DNA from: Gnetum montanum
Taxonomy: Eukaryota > Streptophyta > Gnetopsida > Gnetales > Gnetaceae
Direction of reading: 5' to 3'
NCBI GenBank assembly: GCA_015680685.1
Contig: MNCI01015683.1
Span: 31,005-95,004 of the forward strand
DNA length: 64,000 nucleotides
Position numbers and translations under genes: made by a program. Below the pieces are notes generated by a model. That model made no database searches, had not been told where the DNA came from, and saw nothing but the letters and a program-made list of their open reading frames with translations. This document shows positions 47,901-59,820 of this stretch, in pieces; the first letter of the stretch is position 1, and every line of letters begins with the position of its first letter.

Positions 47901-49081
47901 GTTTTGAGGTGTTTGACCTCGTCAGTTAGTTCTTGTATTAGTTTTTTAGCATCTACCTAGTCTTGGGCACTAGGTGACATGGCAGCTTGGAGATAAGGTA
48001 CATTGTACAGATTAGATTGTTGGATGGTAGGTTGGAAGGTTGAGAGCTGTGCAATTGGCGGTTGTACTTGTGGTACGTTCATAGCAGGTGGCACTAGGGA
48101 TGGCACATTGTAAGCAAGGGGTTGTTGTTGCTGTGGTTGCGGCTATACTCGGGGAATGTTGGCCGGTGGGATCGTGTGAGGTGGTATGCTGTAGTGAGGA
48201 GGTTGATGTGGTTGAGCACCCATCGCTTCCCATTTCCCGGTCATGTTTTGTGGAGGAACCCCCTGTTGGGTTACAGTGGTGGAAGGGGCTCCATGCGTTT
48301 GGATGTGGGGGATATAGTGAGTGGACGTAGATGCCGGTATCACATGTGGCATCCCAATCACTCCAGGTGAGAAGGTTGCTCGCACGTTATTGTGAGGGGG
48401 TGGTGCTTGCGAGGATGGCCCTGCTGCTGCAGCAAGGATGATAGCGAGAGGGAGTGTACTGAATTACGGGTCGCTTGGAGGAGGAACATGAGCAAATGCG
48501 GATGTTTCTGGTGGAGGCATTTGTGCATGGATGAGCCTGAGGGGTTGGAGGGGCATGATTTCTCCTGTGCCTGGATGGAACATGGGGTTGATATGGGTTT
48601 GTGGACTAAGGATGTGATATGAGTCTTCATGTTCGGATTGGGCAGCAAAGTCATCCTCCTCCTCCAGTTAAGGATCTACTGCAGGCTGATCCTGAGATTG
48701 ACTTCTTTGCAGGAGGAGTTGTGTGATGAGCTCGGAGTAAGGCTCTAGGACAGGGATGACATCGTATGGGGAATGGATGAACTCTTGCCCTCCCCTGTAG
48801 AAGAGTTCGTACTACCTCTTGACTTCTATTTCGGTTTGATCCACAGCTAGGCCGGCTTGTATCTTCACGCATATGAAGTTGTATTGGTCTTGAGTTATGA
48901 CGTAGGATGAGGGGTTCCTCCTTTGCAACCTAAGGGATCGGCGAGGCCCCGTTGTGGGTTGTGCTGCAGGCTGTTGGACTGCGGGTTGTTGAACAGCCAT
49001 GATGCCTATGATGTCGGTGACTTGTGTGCTTGTAGCGGTGGTTCTTGTAGTGTTCATGATGATTTGTTGAAGATGTGACAC
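44912..49081 (-). pseudogene. gag-pro of element E
   Basis: A single frame of about 1390 codons from 49081 to 44912 has about ten in-frame stops and no frameshift seen. Parts in order: a Gln/Pro-rich N-terminus; gag core with LPTLTKYNGETDPNAHL and ALDWYWTLP (about 47800-47620); a zinc finger of the Tat type, FCYYHQRNGHNMDYFF (46912-46865, last Cys replaced by Phe); six proline-rich repeats around PYVVRVP (46640-46255); and the protease with HVDDGAATN (about 45620) and FGRPWLA (about 45390). It ends in a long acidic, low-complexity tail. The order and the zinc finger are those of Tat gag-pro. RT is not fused: the antisense gene intervenes. Confidence 0.88.
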
Positions 49082-49650
49082 GGTGTAGGGATGTGCAATT
49101 AGTGTACTGAGTGCAGCATAAACCTACGTGGTAACGTACAGTGTATATGCTTCAACATCCGGCGTATAACGACAGTGTAGACAGCGTATAGGTATGGAGC
49201 ATATAGGATCGGCGTAGACAAGTCTACGGCATAAAGAGTACAGCGTATACGCTGAGCAGCGTATATAGCGTAAACGTGCGGCGTAAACAGGGTTACGGCG
49301 TACAGAGTGTAGCGTATATGGACGACAACATAAACGAGTTTACAGTGTAGGATGTTCAGTGTAAACTTAATGGTGGCGTATACAGCATGGGAAGAGTTTT
49401 ATGTGCAGCGTATACAAAGTCTGCAGCGTAAATCGTGCAACGTATATGTGACAGCGTAGGCGTTGGAGATTTTACAAAGGGTGAGTTTTTAAATAGGGCA
49501 GCGTAGACACCGGATAGTTTTCAGGTAAGGTTTTAAACAACACAGCATGAATGCTGGGAGGTTTTCATAAAGGAACTAGCGTATGGTCGGCAGTGTAAAC
49601 GCCCAACACCACAAATGCTGGGAAGATTGCAGGTAAGGTTTTAGGCAGAG
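49082..49650 (-). other. Leader of element E between PBS and gag, rich in GCGTA motifs
   Basis: Contains one perfect GCGTATACGC (49243) and more than twenty GCGTA or near-GCGTA words on the plus strand. No frame recognised. It has the position of a packaging/leader region. Confidence 0.6.
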
Positions 49651-49651
49651 G

Positions 49652-49669
49652 CCCTCCTTCTAGCGCCAA
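49652..49669 (-). other. Primer-binding site of element E
   Basis: The minus strand reads TTGGCGCTAGAAGGAGGG, starting four bases after the 5' LTR end (GGTACA). It has the length and position of a PBS. I do not assign the tRNA. Confidence 0.7.
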
Positions 49670-49673
49670 TTTC

Positions 49674-50943
49674 TGTACCATCCGAAATTGTCGGTCTCCG
49701 GCTGGAAGGAAACAGAGACCGTGGGATCACAGGACGTGCACAGAAGACCCTACCTTCGCCTGAGGGTGAGCTGGAATGAACGAAGGCAGAGTACCTTAAG
49801 TGGTCCACACGCGAATCAGGCAAGGATTTTCCCAAACGTACACCGAGGTGCTATACGTTGGGTTATACGTAAACAACGTAACAGGCGTAAATCAAAGCGT
49901 AAACAGCGTAACTGATGCGAACAGAGCGTAGACGTAAACGAGTGAAAACAGAATAAATGCAACAATTAATGCAAACTATAAATGATTTTGGGAAGAAAAT
50001 GTAACAATGGCATTATAGAATGAGAGTACAATGCACTGGTCTAACGCAGTTGTGACTGGGACACAAGGCGGACAAAAAGCCCCGGTGGATGCAGGGATGA
50101 CTATGGGCTGATTCGCACTGCAGACACAATGTAGAGGCTGTATGCTCAGCGTACAGGGTTGTCCAACGTATAAGGTTTTCTACTCTTGTGCTCAGCGTCT
50201 ATGCTCTTTGGTTTGCTCTGGGATTTGCCAATCGACCTAGATCTCGTGAAAAATTGGGGCTTTTATACAGGTTTTGACGTTAGACTCGAGTTGGGCAACC
50301 GACCCGTGGTGTGTTGACCGGGTGCAAAAGCGTAAAATTTACAAGTGTACAGTATGTTACATTTGCCAGGTGTATATACTACATCGAGTGGGGATAGACT
50401 CTAGGCGTATACGCCCATACGCTGGATGTGCTGGGTGTACACGAACTTGGGCGTAGACGCTCTGAACGTTGGGCGTATACGATGATGGTGGCTGGGCGTA
50501 TACGCCGGGTGTATACGTTGATGGTTGCTGGGCGTATATGCCAAGCGTATACGCTAATGGTTGCTGCCTTGTGCCAAATCTTGCTCTGTAGTGTTGTTTC
50601 CATGCCGTCTTTGGAGATTTCATGCTGGGCGTATACATCTGTTGTACCTGCTGAGCGTACATGTGACGCGTGTACGCTGGATGTCTATGCTGGGCATATA
50701 CACTGAGAATGTCGGGCGTATACGCTGGGCGTATACGCTGTAGATGTGAACTTGAGCATATACGGTGGGCGTATATGCTGAGACTGCATACTTGGGTGTA
50801 TACGCTGACACTGCATACTTGGTGAAAATTATCCTGATCTTCAAAGTTGCCATGTGTGACAGATGTAACTGTGGTCGTCTGTGGGTCCTAGGGACCTGCT
50901 TCGCGCTGGAGAAGTACTAAGCTCGAAATTTTGTGGTGTTTCA
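49674..50943 (-). repeat. 5' LTR of element E
   Basis: 1270 bases, homologous to 33136-34479 over the full length. Five perfect GCGTATACGC lie between 50405 and 50738. It is shorter than the 3' LTR mainly by loss of motif-bearing segments in the 34140-34260 equivalent. Confidence 0.92.
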
Positions 50944-50948
50944 ATGCC
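50944..50948. other. Target-site duplication of element E, right copy
   Basis: ATGCC immediately after the LTR end TTTCA, identical to 33131-33135. Confidence 0.9.
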
Positions 50949-51685
50949 TGCGGTAGGGGAGGTTCACGGGGGATTCGAGGCTAGTGTTCTTGGTCGGTGT
51001 GGGGCCAACTGCTCTAGCCTGCACTGTACGGATGTATAGCAATTTTTTTGGGAATACAAAATCGCTCGATTTTTTTCAAAAAAAAAATTTAAAACATTTA
51101 TTAACAATTCATTCCTTTTCATTGTATAAAGCCCTCTCTAATGAATTAGACCTTAATCCACTTCACTTTACTTGTATTCCTTTTTCAAAAATATATATGC
51201 AATGCTCCCACTAGATTCAACATCAATACTTAAAAATTTGTATACATGTTTTTTTAACTCCATTAAAAGAAAACTAAAACCCATAGCCCTTTGATCTTTA
51301 AAGACAATATCTCACAATTTTTTAATCAAGTATTCTTCCATATGGATTACAAACCCTTGCTTTTGGACACAACCTCAAACATAAAAATGTATCAATTTGT
51401 TTTAAAGAAAATTACTTTGCACCTGGTGTTGCCTTTTCTATTTTTTTTTCTATTTTTTTTGTATTAATCAATTTTTTTCTTTTCTTATTTTCCTTATTGA
51501 TGATTATAGCTAAAACCTTATTTTTTAATTATTTTAAATAATAATAGTTACACTTTCAACCTATCTTTACATGGGTCACATGTCATTCTTCCTTGTAAGG
51601 TAACTACCTTGTAAACTTCAAATTACTTAAGTAATAAACTTATTATATTGTGAGATAAAGGAAATTCAATTTTATTGAATTTTTT
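50949..51685. other. No feature recognised
   Basis: About 110 bases of GC-richer target sequence are followed by AT-rich DNA, possibly the 3' end of the LINE fragment that follows. No domain seen. Confidence 0.4.
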
Positions 51686-52125
51686 TGTGATATGCTTTAG
51701 TTGTGTGATGTCCTAACATTATACTATATAGAGCTCTACTTTTATGGAATGAAAACGTAGACTCATTGCCGTGTCTAAACCATCTAAGTCCTCCATTCTT
51801 GTAGCCTTTCTAAAATAAAAGCCACTCCAAGTCTTCCTCAAATGTATCTATTATATGGTTTATCTCTTTTAGTAACATTTAATATCTATCTAAACATTCA
51901 TATTTCTACCACATTGATTTGTTATTCATACCTCTTTTGTACTACCCAAAATTCAACACCATATAAGCAAGCAAGCATGATTATTGTTTTGTATAATTTC
52001 GCATCTTATGTTATTGGTATTTATCACATAGGACACCACTAACATGTCTCCATTTTGACAATTCTACCTCAACTTTATTTCTTATATCTTTATCAATTTC
52101 ATTATTTGATTTAGAGGATTGAAAT
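51686..52125 (-). pseudogene. LINE-type reverse transcriptase C-terminal fragment
   Basis: Minus translation gives NEIDKDIRNKVEVELSKWRH, then SGVLCDKYIPIT, LYKTIIMLACLYGVEFWVVQ and, nearer 51700, DGLDTAMS. This matches the widespread plant non-LTR RT tail with the pattern KWR..SGVLCD..(I/M)PL...K.Y.......LYG.E.W. Stops and frameshifts are present. It is a fragment and has no endonuclease. Confidence 0.7.
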
Positions 52126-52689
52126 TATTAAAATAATATATGTTAAATTTATTTTTTTCTCTTTTGCTTGATTCTATCTAACCAAGTCATTCCTACTTAT
52201 AAAGGAATAGAGAATGCTTGATTATCATGAAAGCCAACTTGCTAGATTTTCCTTTTATTTTCAATAATCAAATTAGTTAAGCAAGTGAAAAAGATTAAAT
52301 TAATAAATTAAAATGAGACTTGAAAGATTTGAACTACAAAAACCTTAATCTTATAGTCTTAGCAAACACCATAGATTATATTATCCAATTTTTATTGAAA
52401 AGTTTAAAAATAGTTTAATCATATAAAGGAATATCCTCATGAATGGTCACATTAATATCCATGCATTTGAAGGTTACCAATATGTTATCTTTCCATCAAC
52501 AAAAGTGGCTAATATGAAACTGAAACTGATTTATTAACATCCATAGACCTAAGGGATCTATTAGACTGCCAATACATTCATGTCATGAAGAACAAAAACT
52601 AACTCAACAAAGTAGCTAACCACCACAAAATGCATTAAAAACAAATCATACAAATTGTTAGTAGTAATATTGTATTTCTACCTCAAACA

Positions 52690-53065
52690 ATCAATCACAT
52701 GACAACTAAGGAAAACATAATGCTGATCCTTAAGGGCTTTAGATCCACATAATTGGTATGTGTGCTTTTCTCTTGGCATGTGAATCCATCTTCCACTTTC
52801 AATCCTTAGACCATGTAAACTCAAACAAAGCATGCTAATAAAATTGCAAGCTTGAATCGAGATATTAGTTGTAAGATACTAGACTGGAGAATCTAAAGAA
52901 CTACCTCTAATATGCTCCAAGTAGAATTTTTTTTCCTTCCCTTCAACATTTAACCATAACCTTACTAAAACATGATGTTTTACTAACTTCTGAATATGTT
53001 TAGGATTATTTTTCATCACCTCCGTGAAATATTCTAAGTTTTGAGCCATTGTATTCCCTGAAAAT
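52690..53065 (-). pseudogene. LINE ORF2 C-terminal fragment, copy 1
   Basis: The minus strand from 53060 gives FSGNTMAQNLEYFTEVMKNN, HIQKLVKHHVLVRLWLN and, after a TAG at about 52880, LRIESGRWIHMPREKHTYQL with CGSKALKDQHYVFLSC. The Arg-Cys-x2-Cys-like end with H(Y/F)xFxxC is typical of the tail of plant LINE ORF2. It is homologous to 54040-54420. Confidence 0.6.
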
Positions 53066-54035
53066 ATCAACCTTGTTCTCTTGTACTTTCAAGGACTTTT
53101 TAAGAAAACTTTGGATGCTCTAATTTTGAGACTTTTTGAGTATAAGCAATAAATTGTTAAGAACTTCAACTTTTAGGGGGAGCAAATCAAACTCCAAAAG
53201 CAACATGGAATAAGGTGTTTAACAAATAACTTAAGTGGAACATAATTATGTTGAGATTGTAACAAGGCTCATAGAAATTTCCAATGAGGTGTTACCTTAC
53301 TGACAAGAGCCTTAATATGGAAATCTCAAGTCAAAAGTTTGATTCTAGTAGAGAATGCTAAGCTATGGATTAAAATTACCATAAAATTTACATTCAAATT
53401 TAGCAATTATGTAGTTGTGTAGTAGCTTTGTGATGGGACATGTTTTTAGTAATTAGCATTTAACTTACTATGTAGGTAGAGGTTGGACTACCAACCGAAG
53501 TTTCTTGAAAAAAAGTATATATGTTATTATTTGATTTTATGCACAATATTTTAGTAAGAGCAAAAGGAACTGTTAATAGACTAATTGTAATGAGTAATCA
53601 TGATAAATAATCACAACTCCTCACTATATGAGTTATCCATTTGGTGATCCACTTAGCATAGGATTCAATAAATGTACATACCACAACCAAGTAGCATCCT
53701 CACTTTTGCTTATGAGAAATAACTTAGTATAGCACATGCATTTCATTACCAATTTTTTTTAAATTGAAAACATCATAAGCCATTTTAGATTATTTATTAC
53801 TTTGTCAATTGAAATAAAAGTTAATATTACACAAGAAAATTGTGCTTACAAAAAAATGATACTTTATTGAAATGAAATGAAGCTTTATTATGTCTAAAGA
53901 CCCATAGGATCTATTGGATAGATATTAGATGTTTATAAAAAAATAAAGATAAGTTCTACAAATTGACCAAGTACCAATGGGGGCATCAAAACAAATCATA
54001 CATGTTTTTCATTGTAACATTATAATGTTATCTCA
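53066..54035. other. AT-rich DNA between LINE fragments
   Basis: Probably part of the same LINE copies (upstream of copy 1 and 3' tail of copy 2), but no domain can be read with confidence. Confidence 0.35.
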
Positions 54036-54425
54036 AATAGGTAGTCATAGCACAAGAAAGAAACACATGTAACTCATCTTCAAGGGCTCTTGATCTACAC
54101 AACCTACCAATGCACTCTTCTCAAGGGAGTTGAATACATTTTTCACTTTCAATTCTAAGATGATGAGAACTTAACCAAAGCCTACTAATATCATTTTGAT
54201 ACTTGATGAAAATAGCATCTACGAGATAGTGAGCTTCTACATCTAGTTTATTAGATCTAATGTGGTGTAAATAAAATTACCTCTTGCCTTTCATATTAGC
54301 CCACATCTATGTTAAAACCTTTTGCTTAACTAGTTTGTGAATATGTTTAGGATTTTACTGCACATTCTCCTAAGTGAAATTCCATTTTCTCAACCATTGC
54401 ATCCCCTAAAAATACTAAACATGGG
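54036..54425 (-). pseudogene. LINE ORF2 C-terminal fragment, copy 2
   Basis: It aligns with 52690-53065: GGGATGCAATGGTTGAGAAAA against GGGAATACAATGGCTCAAAA at the start (given in part), then the CCTAAACATATTC word, the PRE-like ending and the CTTAGATCCACAT equivalent near 54110. More decayed than copy 1. Confidence 0.5.
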
Positions 54426-54599
54426 GTTGCACATCCTCAAGTAATGCTTTACAGAATATGTCTTACCTTGAGATATGCTAGCTATGAGTATATGTAATGA
54501 ATTGACATAAGGTTTCTAATTCTAAAGGTAACAAATCACATTCACATAATAAACTTGACTAAGGTGTTTCTATCTTCACATAATTTTTTTTTTTTTTTT

Positions 54600-55005
54600 A
54601 CTTTTTTAGTATCTTTTCAAAGTTGAGCATTGAGTCCAAGTCTCCAAACAACACATTCATACAATAGAATAGAATAGATGATAGTTTGAAATTTTTCTTT
54701 TCTGACCTTCAAAGCCCAAGAGCCTAAATCCTTGCACTTATTTTTGAAACCATACAAAGCCTTGAAACCTCCTCCTATTTTTTCTTTGATGCACTTCTCC
54801 CATATGTAATTGTTCACACAAATAAGACTCAAATATTTTAAAGAATCCACTATTTGCACATTAGTCCCTCCAAAATGGAAGTTATAATAGTTATTTCTTG
54901 TACCTTATATCATCAATTTGGTTTTATCTACATTCACTTGAAGACCATATGAATGATAATAAATAAAATTCAAGATTCCCAAGAGGTCACTCATCCTAGT
55001 AGTTA
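54600..55005 (-). pseudogene. LINE reverse transcriptase thumb region
   Basis: Minus translation gives LQVNVDKTKLMI (about 54935-54900), FHFGGTNVQIVDSLKYL and, at 54859-54617, CIKEKIGGGFKALYGFKN and ILLYECVVWRLG. This is the plant LINE pattern following the catalytic palm (VN..KTK....F.YLG...C...I.GG..A.......LY...VW). One TAA interrupts it at about 54897. With copy 2 it may be one LINE running from 55100 to 54040. Confidence 0.7.
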
Positions 55006-55100
55006 GTTTTATCTACATTCACTTGAAAACCATATGAATGATAATAAATAAAATTTGAAACTTCTCGAGAGGTCACCCATCCTAGTACTACTCTAAGATA
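54916..55100. repeat. Tandem duplication within the LINE fragment (about 98-bp unit)
   Basis: GTTTTATCTACATTCACTTG is followed by GACCATATGAATGATAATA in the first copy, and repeats with few changes about 98 bases later. Both copies end in GAGGTCAC(T/C)CATCCTAG. Confidence 0.75.
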
Positions 55101-56269
55101 AACATGCTTAATTATGGAATCTTTATCTTAGTTGTTACCAACACATCAATTTGACTAGTTTGATCTATAGGAAAGAATTTACATACATCTTGTTGTAATC
55201 TAATACTTAATAATAAAATAATCAAATAACTTATACAAACCTTGGATTATAAAATTATATATAGTCTTTGAAAAATAAATACTAAGGTACTCAAGAAAAA
55301 TATGTTGCTCATCTTTAAGATGATTAAAGATACAAAGTTGTACTCTTTTAGAATGTTTGTCTATGTTCCAATTTCTATTCTTAGCCAAAGAGAACACAAT
55401 CAAATTTGCTTATCATAGATGTTAGTCTCAAAAATATATTTAGCCAAGAGATAAATTACTTCACTTAATAATTGCTTACCTCTAATATATTATGCCTTTT
55501 TTTTTTGCAATAAGAGAAAAATAGTATTTTTAACCTTATTTGACTGATAACATGGTAATTAGGCCTCTCGTAATATCGTAAATTAAAATTGAGAATGTAT
55601 ATTGATAATGAAGTAAGATGGTATATATTTGAGTTCTATATTCAAGAAAATGAGCATTTAAAATATAACACATAGACACACAACAAAAAAAGGTAATAGT
55701 CAATTGAATCAAATGTGACTTGCAAACCATGAGCCATATTTCTTAATATAAGAACTTATAATAATTCACTGTACAATTCCAACGAAAAATTTGAAACACT
55801 TAACTTCCATCTTAATATCTTGACTAATGAAATCATAGAAAAACATATTGGTGATTAAGAGCAAGTTACTTGAAAATATTATGCTTTGATTACACAACTC
55901 TATTCCATAATTTTTCTAAAGGACTACAAACTTTGAAAATAGTAGCAAATTATAATAATTCCTTTGTCAAAAGGTAAAGTAATTGTTCGCCTTTTAGTAA
56001 ATAGTTTTGAATCCAAGGATTCTTTTAGAGCTTTAGTTGTAGAGTGAGATACTCTCACATCTATACCTTTACAATAAATCATCTCTTTTAAAATGTTATA
56101 GAACTCTTAAAAAACCAATAAACACACACACGCAATCTTAGATTATATTTGCAAAAAATGTTTAGATATAAATTTTCTTCAAGAGATTAAAAGGCAAGGA
56201 TCTAGACTTCAAACTTGTTGCAAATTTATTTTTACTAATAGTTACTATGTCTCTTCTAAACCATGAGAG
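55101..56269. other. AT-rich DNA, no feature recognised
   Basis: Short frames only, with no domain, repeat or RNA gene seen. Confidence 0.4.
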
Positions 56270-57420
56270 TGGAAAGGTTGGATCAATGATCCTTCTTCAT
56301 GATAAATAGGAGTTTGTTCTAGGTAATGATAATTTGGGCAATTGTAGTTGTATTCAGCTTCATTATTCAAATGAAATTTTGGGTTTGGTTTCTTTCTATG
56401 CTTCTTGTAATCTTAATGATAGAAGATTATTGTTGAAGTGGTTATCTTACAACTTGCCTATAGCCAATGATAGAAAATCTAAAGGATAAAATTCGAGATA
56501 AAATTTAGATAACAATAAGTTCCATTATAATCTACAACTCAAGAATAAACTTAACTTGCATGAAGCTAAGCTAAGCTATCTTTCATCTAACTCTTTTAAT
56601 TGGTTGACAAAGAATAATACTAAACAAAGGAATAATTACATTACTTTGAGGTTAGATCAAATTTATTTAGCTAAGAATATTAGTAGCTTTGCATCTCTTC
56701 CTAAATCTAATCTATATCTCCTTTAACAATGGTAAAAGAAAAGAAGCTTACTTTCAAAGTTTTAAATTGCTAATAATAATAATTACAAAGCTAAGGAACT
56801 CATCTTTGTGCTTGGAGTTCTTAGTTACAAATGGTGATCAAGCTACCAAAGAATTTTTTTACTTTCTCAAAGGAAGACAAAACTACCATAAGATGTAAGC
56901 TATTTAGGTTAATGACTTCACCTCCAAAAATGACATTTTACAGGTATTTATTGAATATTACTCTACAAGTCTTCACTAAGGAAGCTGTTGACATTTTACA
57001 ACAACTTTATGACAACAAAGTTGATCTTTTTGCAGAATATTTAAGCAATTTTGATCCCTTTTTAGGTAACTATTTATGATGTGTATAAAAACTCCTTTGG
57101 TAAAGTTATCAATATTGCTATTACTAAACTCTTGTCCAAAGAAGAGACAACACCAACATATGTAATTAGCACCCAATACTTTGTTGAAATTTTTTTATAA
57201 AATTGTTGCTAAAGTCATGGCCAATAAATTGATACTTTTTCATGTGCATCTCATCACTAAAGAGCAAACTAGTCTTGTTTATGGCAAGTACATCTTAGAG
57301 AATGTAGTTACAATGGTTAAAGGTATGCATTGGGCTTCTTCCACTAATTAGTAAACTATTCCCTCAAACTTAATTGGTTTTTCAGGCATCATAAATTAAG
57401 TGATGCATTTGAAAACCATA
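56270..57420 (+). pseudogene. LINE endonuclease/reverse transcriptase remnant, plus strand
   Basis: Plus translation gives DNLGNCSCIQLHYSNEILGL and VSFYASCNLNDRRLLLKWL (endonuclease end, about 56315-56460), then LNLHEAKLSYLSS, NGDQATKEFFYFLKGRQNYH (about 56830), and HLITKEQTSLVYGKYILENV (about 57247-57306). The last is the RT block ITPEQTGF..GR.I.(D/E)N. Frames change several times. Orientation is opposite to the LINE fragments at 51.7-55 kb, so it is a separate insertion. Confidence 0.65.
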
Positions 57421-58294
57421 TTGATGTGTTTTTATCATATGCTTCTTCATTTATATGCATAAATGGAATATTTTCAGCTATGATTGAGTTTCAAAGACAA
57501 AGATCTACCTTGTCATAGAGGCAATGGAGGAAAAGAACTCATGTACCCAACCCTACTTTATTAAGACAAGCTATAGGATGATGAAGATTACCACAACATT
57601 GAGCTTCAAGGAACAATTAGTGAAGCATAACCTTTAACTTCATAATTTTTTATTATTGAAACCAGTGGTTTGACAAATGTTGATGCCTCTCGTAAAACAT
57701 TTAACAAAAGGGCTTCTTTACTTATGCCCATAAAACATATGTGAACGCATACATATTAGACAAAATAACCAAACATCATTATCAAACATCACTTTAGGTG
57801 AACATTCTAGCAAGCCCTTCTCATTTCTCATAGCAACCAATGCCCTACTTATTTCTCACAAGAGCCAAGCCCTTATACGACTACATGTTATTGTTAAATG
57901 TTACAATACAGGGTAATGTTTTTTTAAAAAATCATCCATATAGAATGACATGTTTTACAGCTCAATGTCAACCCATCTCCTTTGCCCAAGCTTGGAAACA
58001 TCTAAATCATAGTTTCAATTCTGATGGGCAATGCTGAATTATAAAGTTCTAAATGAACTATATATATCAAGGTATACCTTAATAAAAGCCATAGCAAAGT
58101 TGCATCTATGATTCCTCACGGATGGTATTTCTTTTATTATATAATATATATCCTAACCCAATATTGAGCTTGATATTTTATTCACGTTAGTGTCTCATGC
58201 TGTCTCATCATCTACTTCAGAGATGTTCAGTAGACAAGTGATATTACCGTGTATCTTCCTCGTCTCGAGGTTTCCTAAAAAGTAAAATAAAAAT

Positions 58295-58380
58295 GTCCTA
58301 AAATTAAGGGTTGCATTAGTATTTTACAAAATTAAAATGTCCTAAAATTAAGGGTTGCATTAGTATTTTACAAAATTTAG
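58295..58380. repeat. Tandem duplication (about 42-bp unit)
   Basis: AATGTCCTAAAATTAAGGGT followed by TGCATTAGTATTTTACAAAA occurs twice in a row. Confidence 0.85.
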
Positions 58381-58635
58381 GTCACAGAAATTGCAAGCTA
58401 GACAAGAGTCGAATATCACAAGAATAAAAAGCAATTCAGAATTAAAACAGCAAAATTAGTTAAAACACCTTTTATAGGGATCCAACTTCAATCTTGTAGA
58501 CATGACAAAAAGCATGTAAGCAGCACAACAGATTAGTAGTCAACTAAGAACCATATTAGTACTCAATTAAGAACACAGCCAAATTGCAATGTTTTCCACT
58601 GTAAAAATGAAAGTATCTCCAGTTCACAGGTTTGA

Positions 58636-58702
58636 TTCCAGTGTTTAGTGGGCATCACTGAATCAATGGATCCAGTGTTTAGTGGGCATCACTGAATCAA
58701 TG
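58636..58702. repeat. Tandem duplication (about 34-bp unit)
   Basis: CCAGTGTTTAGTGGGCATCA followed by CTGAATCAATGGAT occurs twice without a gap. Confidence 0.85.
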
Positions 58703-59820
58703 GATCTCATTAGACTTTGGTAAAAATTTTCAGTTTCGGTACGTAGGTGCAGAAAACAAATTATCAGAAATTTAGAATGCTTCTACTTACATTCAGCATA
58801 GAATCTGTACACATAGTTCAACTTCCAGCCTTTGTGATTTCCACGAAATAGGAAGATGTTTTGTGGGTACCTGATCTTGTATGCTAGTGAAAGGCTTCTA
58901 TGCTCTAGCTGCCTTTGTCTACGTAGTCACCCAATAACAGATATGTTGTACAGAGCGAATAGCCACGGAATAGGAAGATGGTTTTGGTAGCAAAGAACCA
59001 GCCATGGATATCCCCACTGATTTTAATAGGTGCTTTCATCTTATGCAAACTGCGTTGACTCATGAATACACCTCGGTTGTAAACAGAGGGCCATTAAAAT
59101 CTTCCTCTTTAATATCTGTGCTAATCGAGTTTGGTCCTTCCTCGAGTTGGAACAGCGAATTAAGATGAGATTCCTTTACTTCTTCAGAACCCTGTGCCCT
59201 TGGAAGTTAACTTTGAACTGAATTAGACTTCTGGTTAGATCTGAGGACTCGAATGAGTTGAATTACTGAATAATTACAAAGGTAGGTTTATAATGAGTTG
59301 AATTATTGGATAATCTATAATATGTATGTCGTGAAACAGTGATGCGTATCAATATTAGATTGACACAAGTTTAGCTTCAATTTTTTAAAATAAAACCATG
59401 CTGACGGCCGTTTTTTGAAGTGGCATGCTACGAATTAATGAGATTTCCTTTTTTTTTTCTTTTTTCATTTGTAAAATAAAAATACGCATGATCTTTGTTC
59501 ATGGCGAAAAGTAAGTCGAATAAACTCAGAGTGCTCACTTTAACTATCTTGAAAAAAGGCATTTTCTTAGTTCTTCCTTTTCAGTGTTAATAAATTGGCA
59601 ATTACAAGAGAACTTTGCAATTCAAAATTACTCTAAAACTACCATAAACTATACTGTACACAAATATACAAAATTGCATACCTAATTGTGCATGATCTGT
59701 ATAAAACAAGCCCCACAACCACTAAAAACCTTACTCTAAGCAAAGCTTCATTATTCTACCATTTCTTACAGTACTGGCATAAAACTGCACTACTATTTGG
59801 AAGTAATCTCCAATCTTTAC

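Larger units (their letters stand above)
33136..50943 (-). mobile_element. Element E: complete 17.8-kb Tat-lineage Ty3/gypsy retrotransposon carrying an antisense spliced gene
   Basis: LTRs lie at 33136-34479 and 49674-50943, both TG...CA, flanked by ATGCC on each side. The minus-strand order is LTR, PBS (49669-49652), gag-pro (49081-44912), plus-strand gene (40119-44371), RT-RH-aRH-IN (39418-35929), polypurine tract (34495-34480), LTR. The second RNase H of archaeal type after the usual one is the hallmark of the Tat lineage (Ogre/Tat/Retand group). The LTRs differ at about ten of the first 165 bases and by 74 bases in length, so the insertion is not recent. Protein genes have stops but few frameshifts. 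Confidence 0.93.
57421..59820. other. Intergenic DNA downstream of the HSP20 gene
   Basis: No gene recognised. It contains the two short tandem duplications listed separately. Confidence 0.4.

Noticed and set aside
33136-50943. Endogenous plant virus (caulimovirid) origin for element E
   Set aside because: It has LTRs, a target duplication, an integrase and a Tat-type second RNase H, and no movement-protein or coat-protein signature of caulimovirids was seen.
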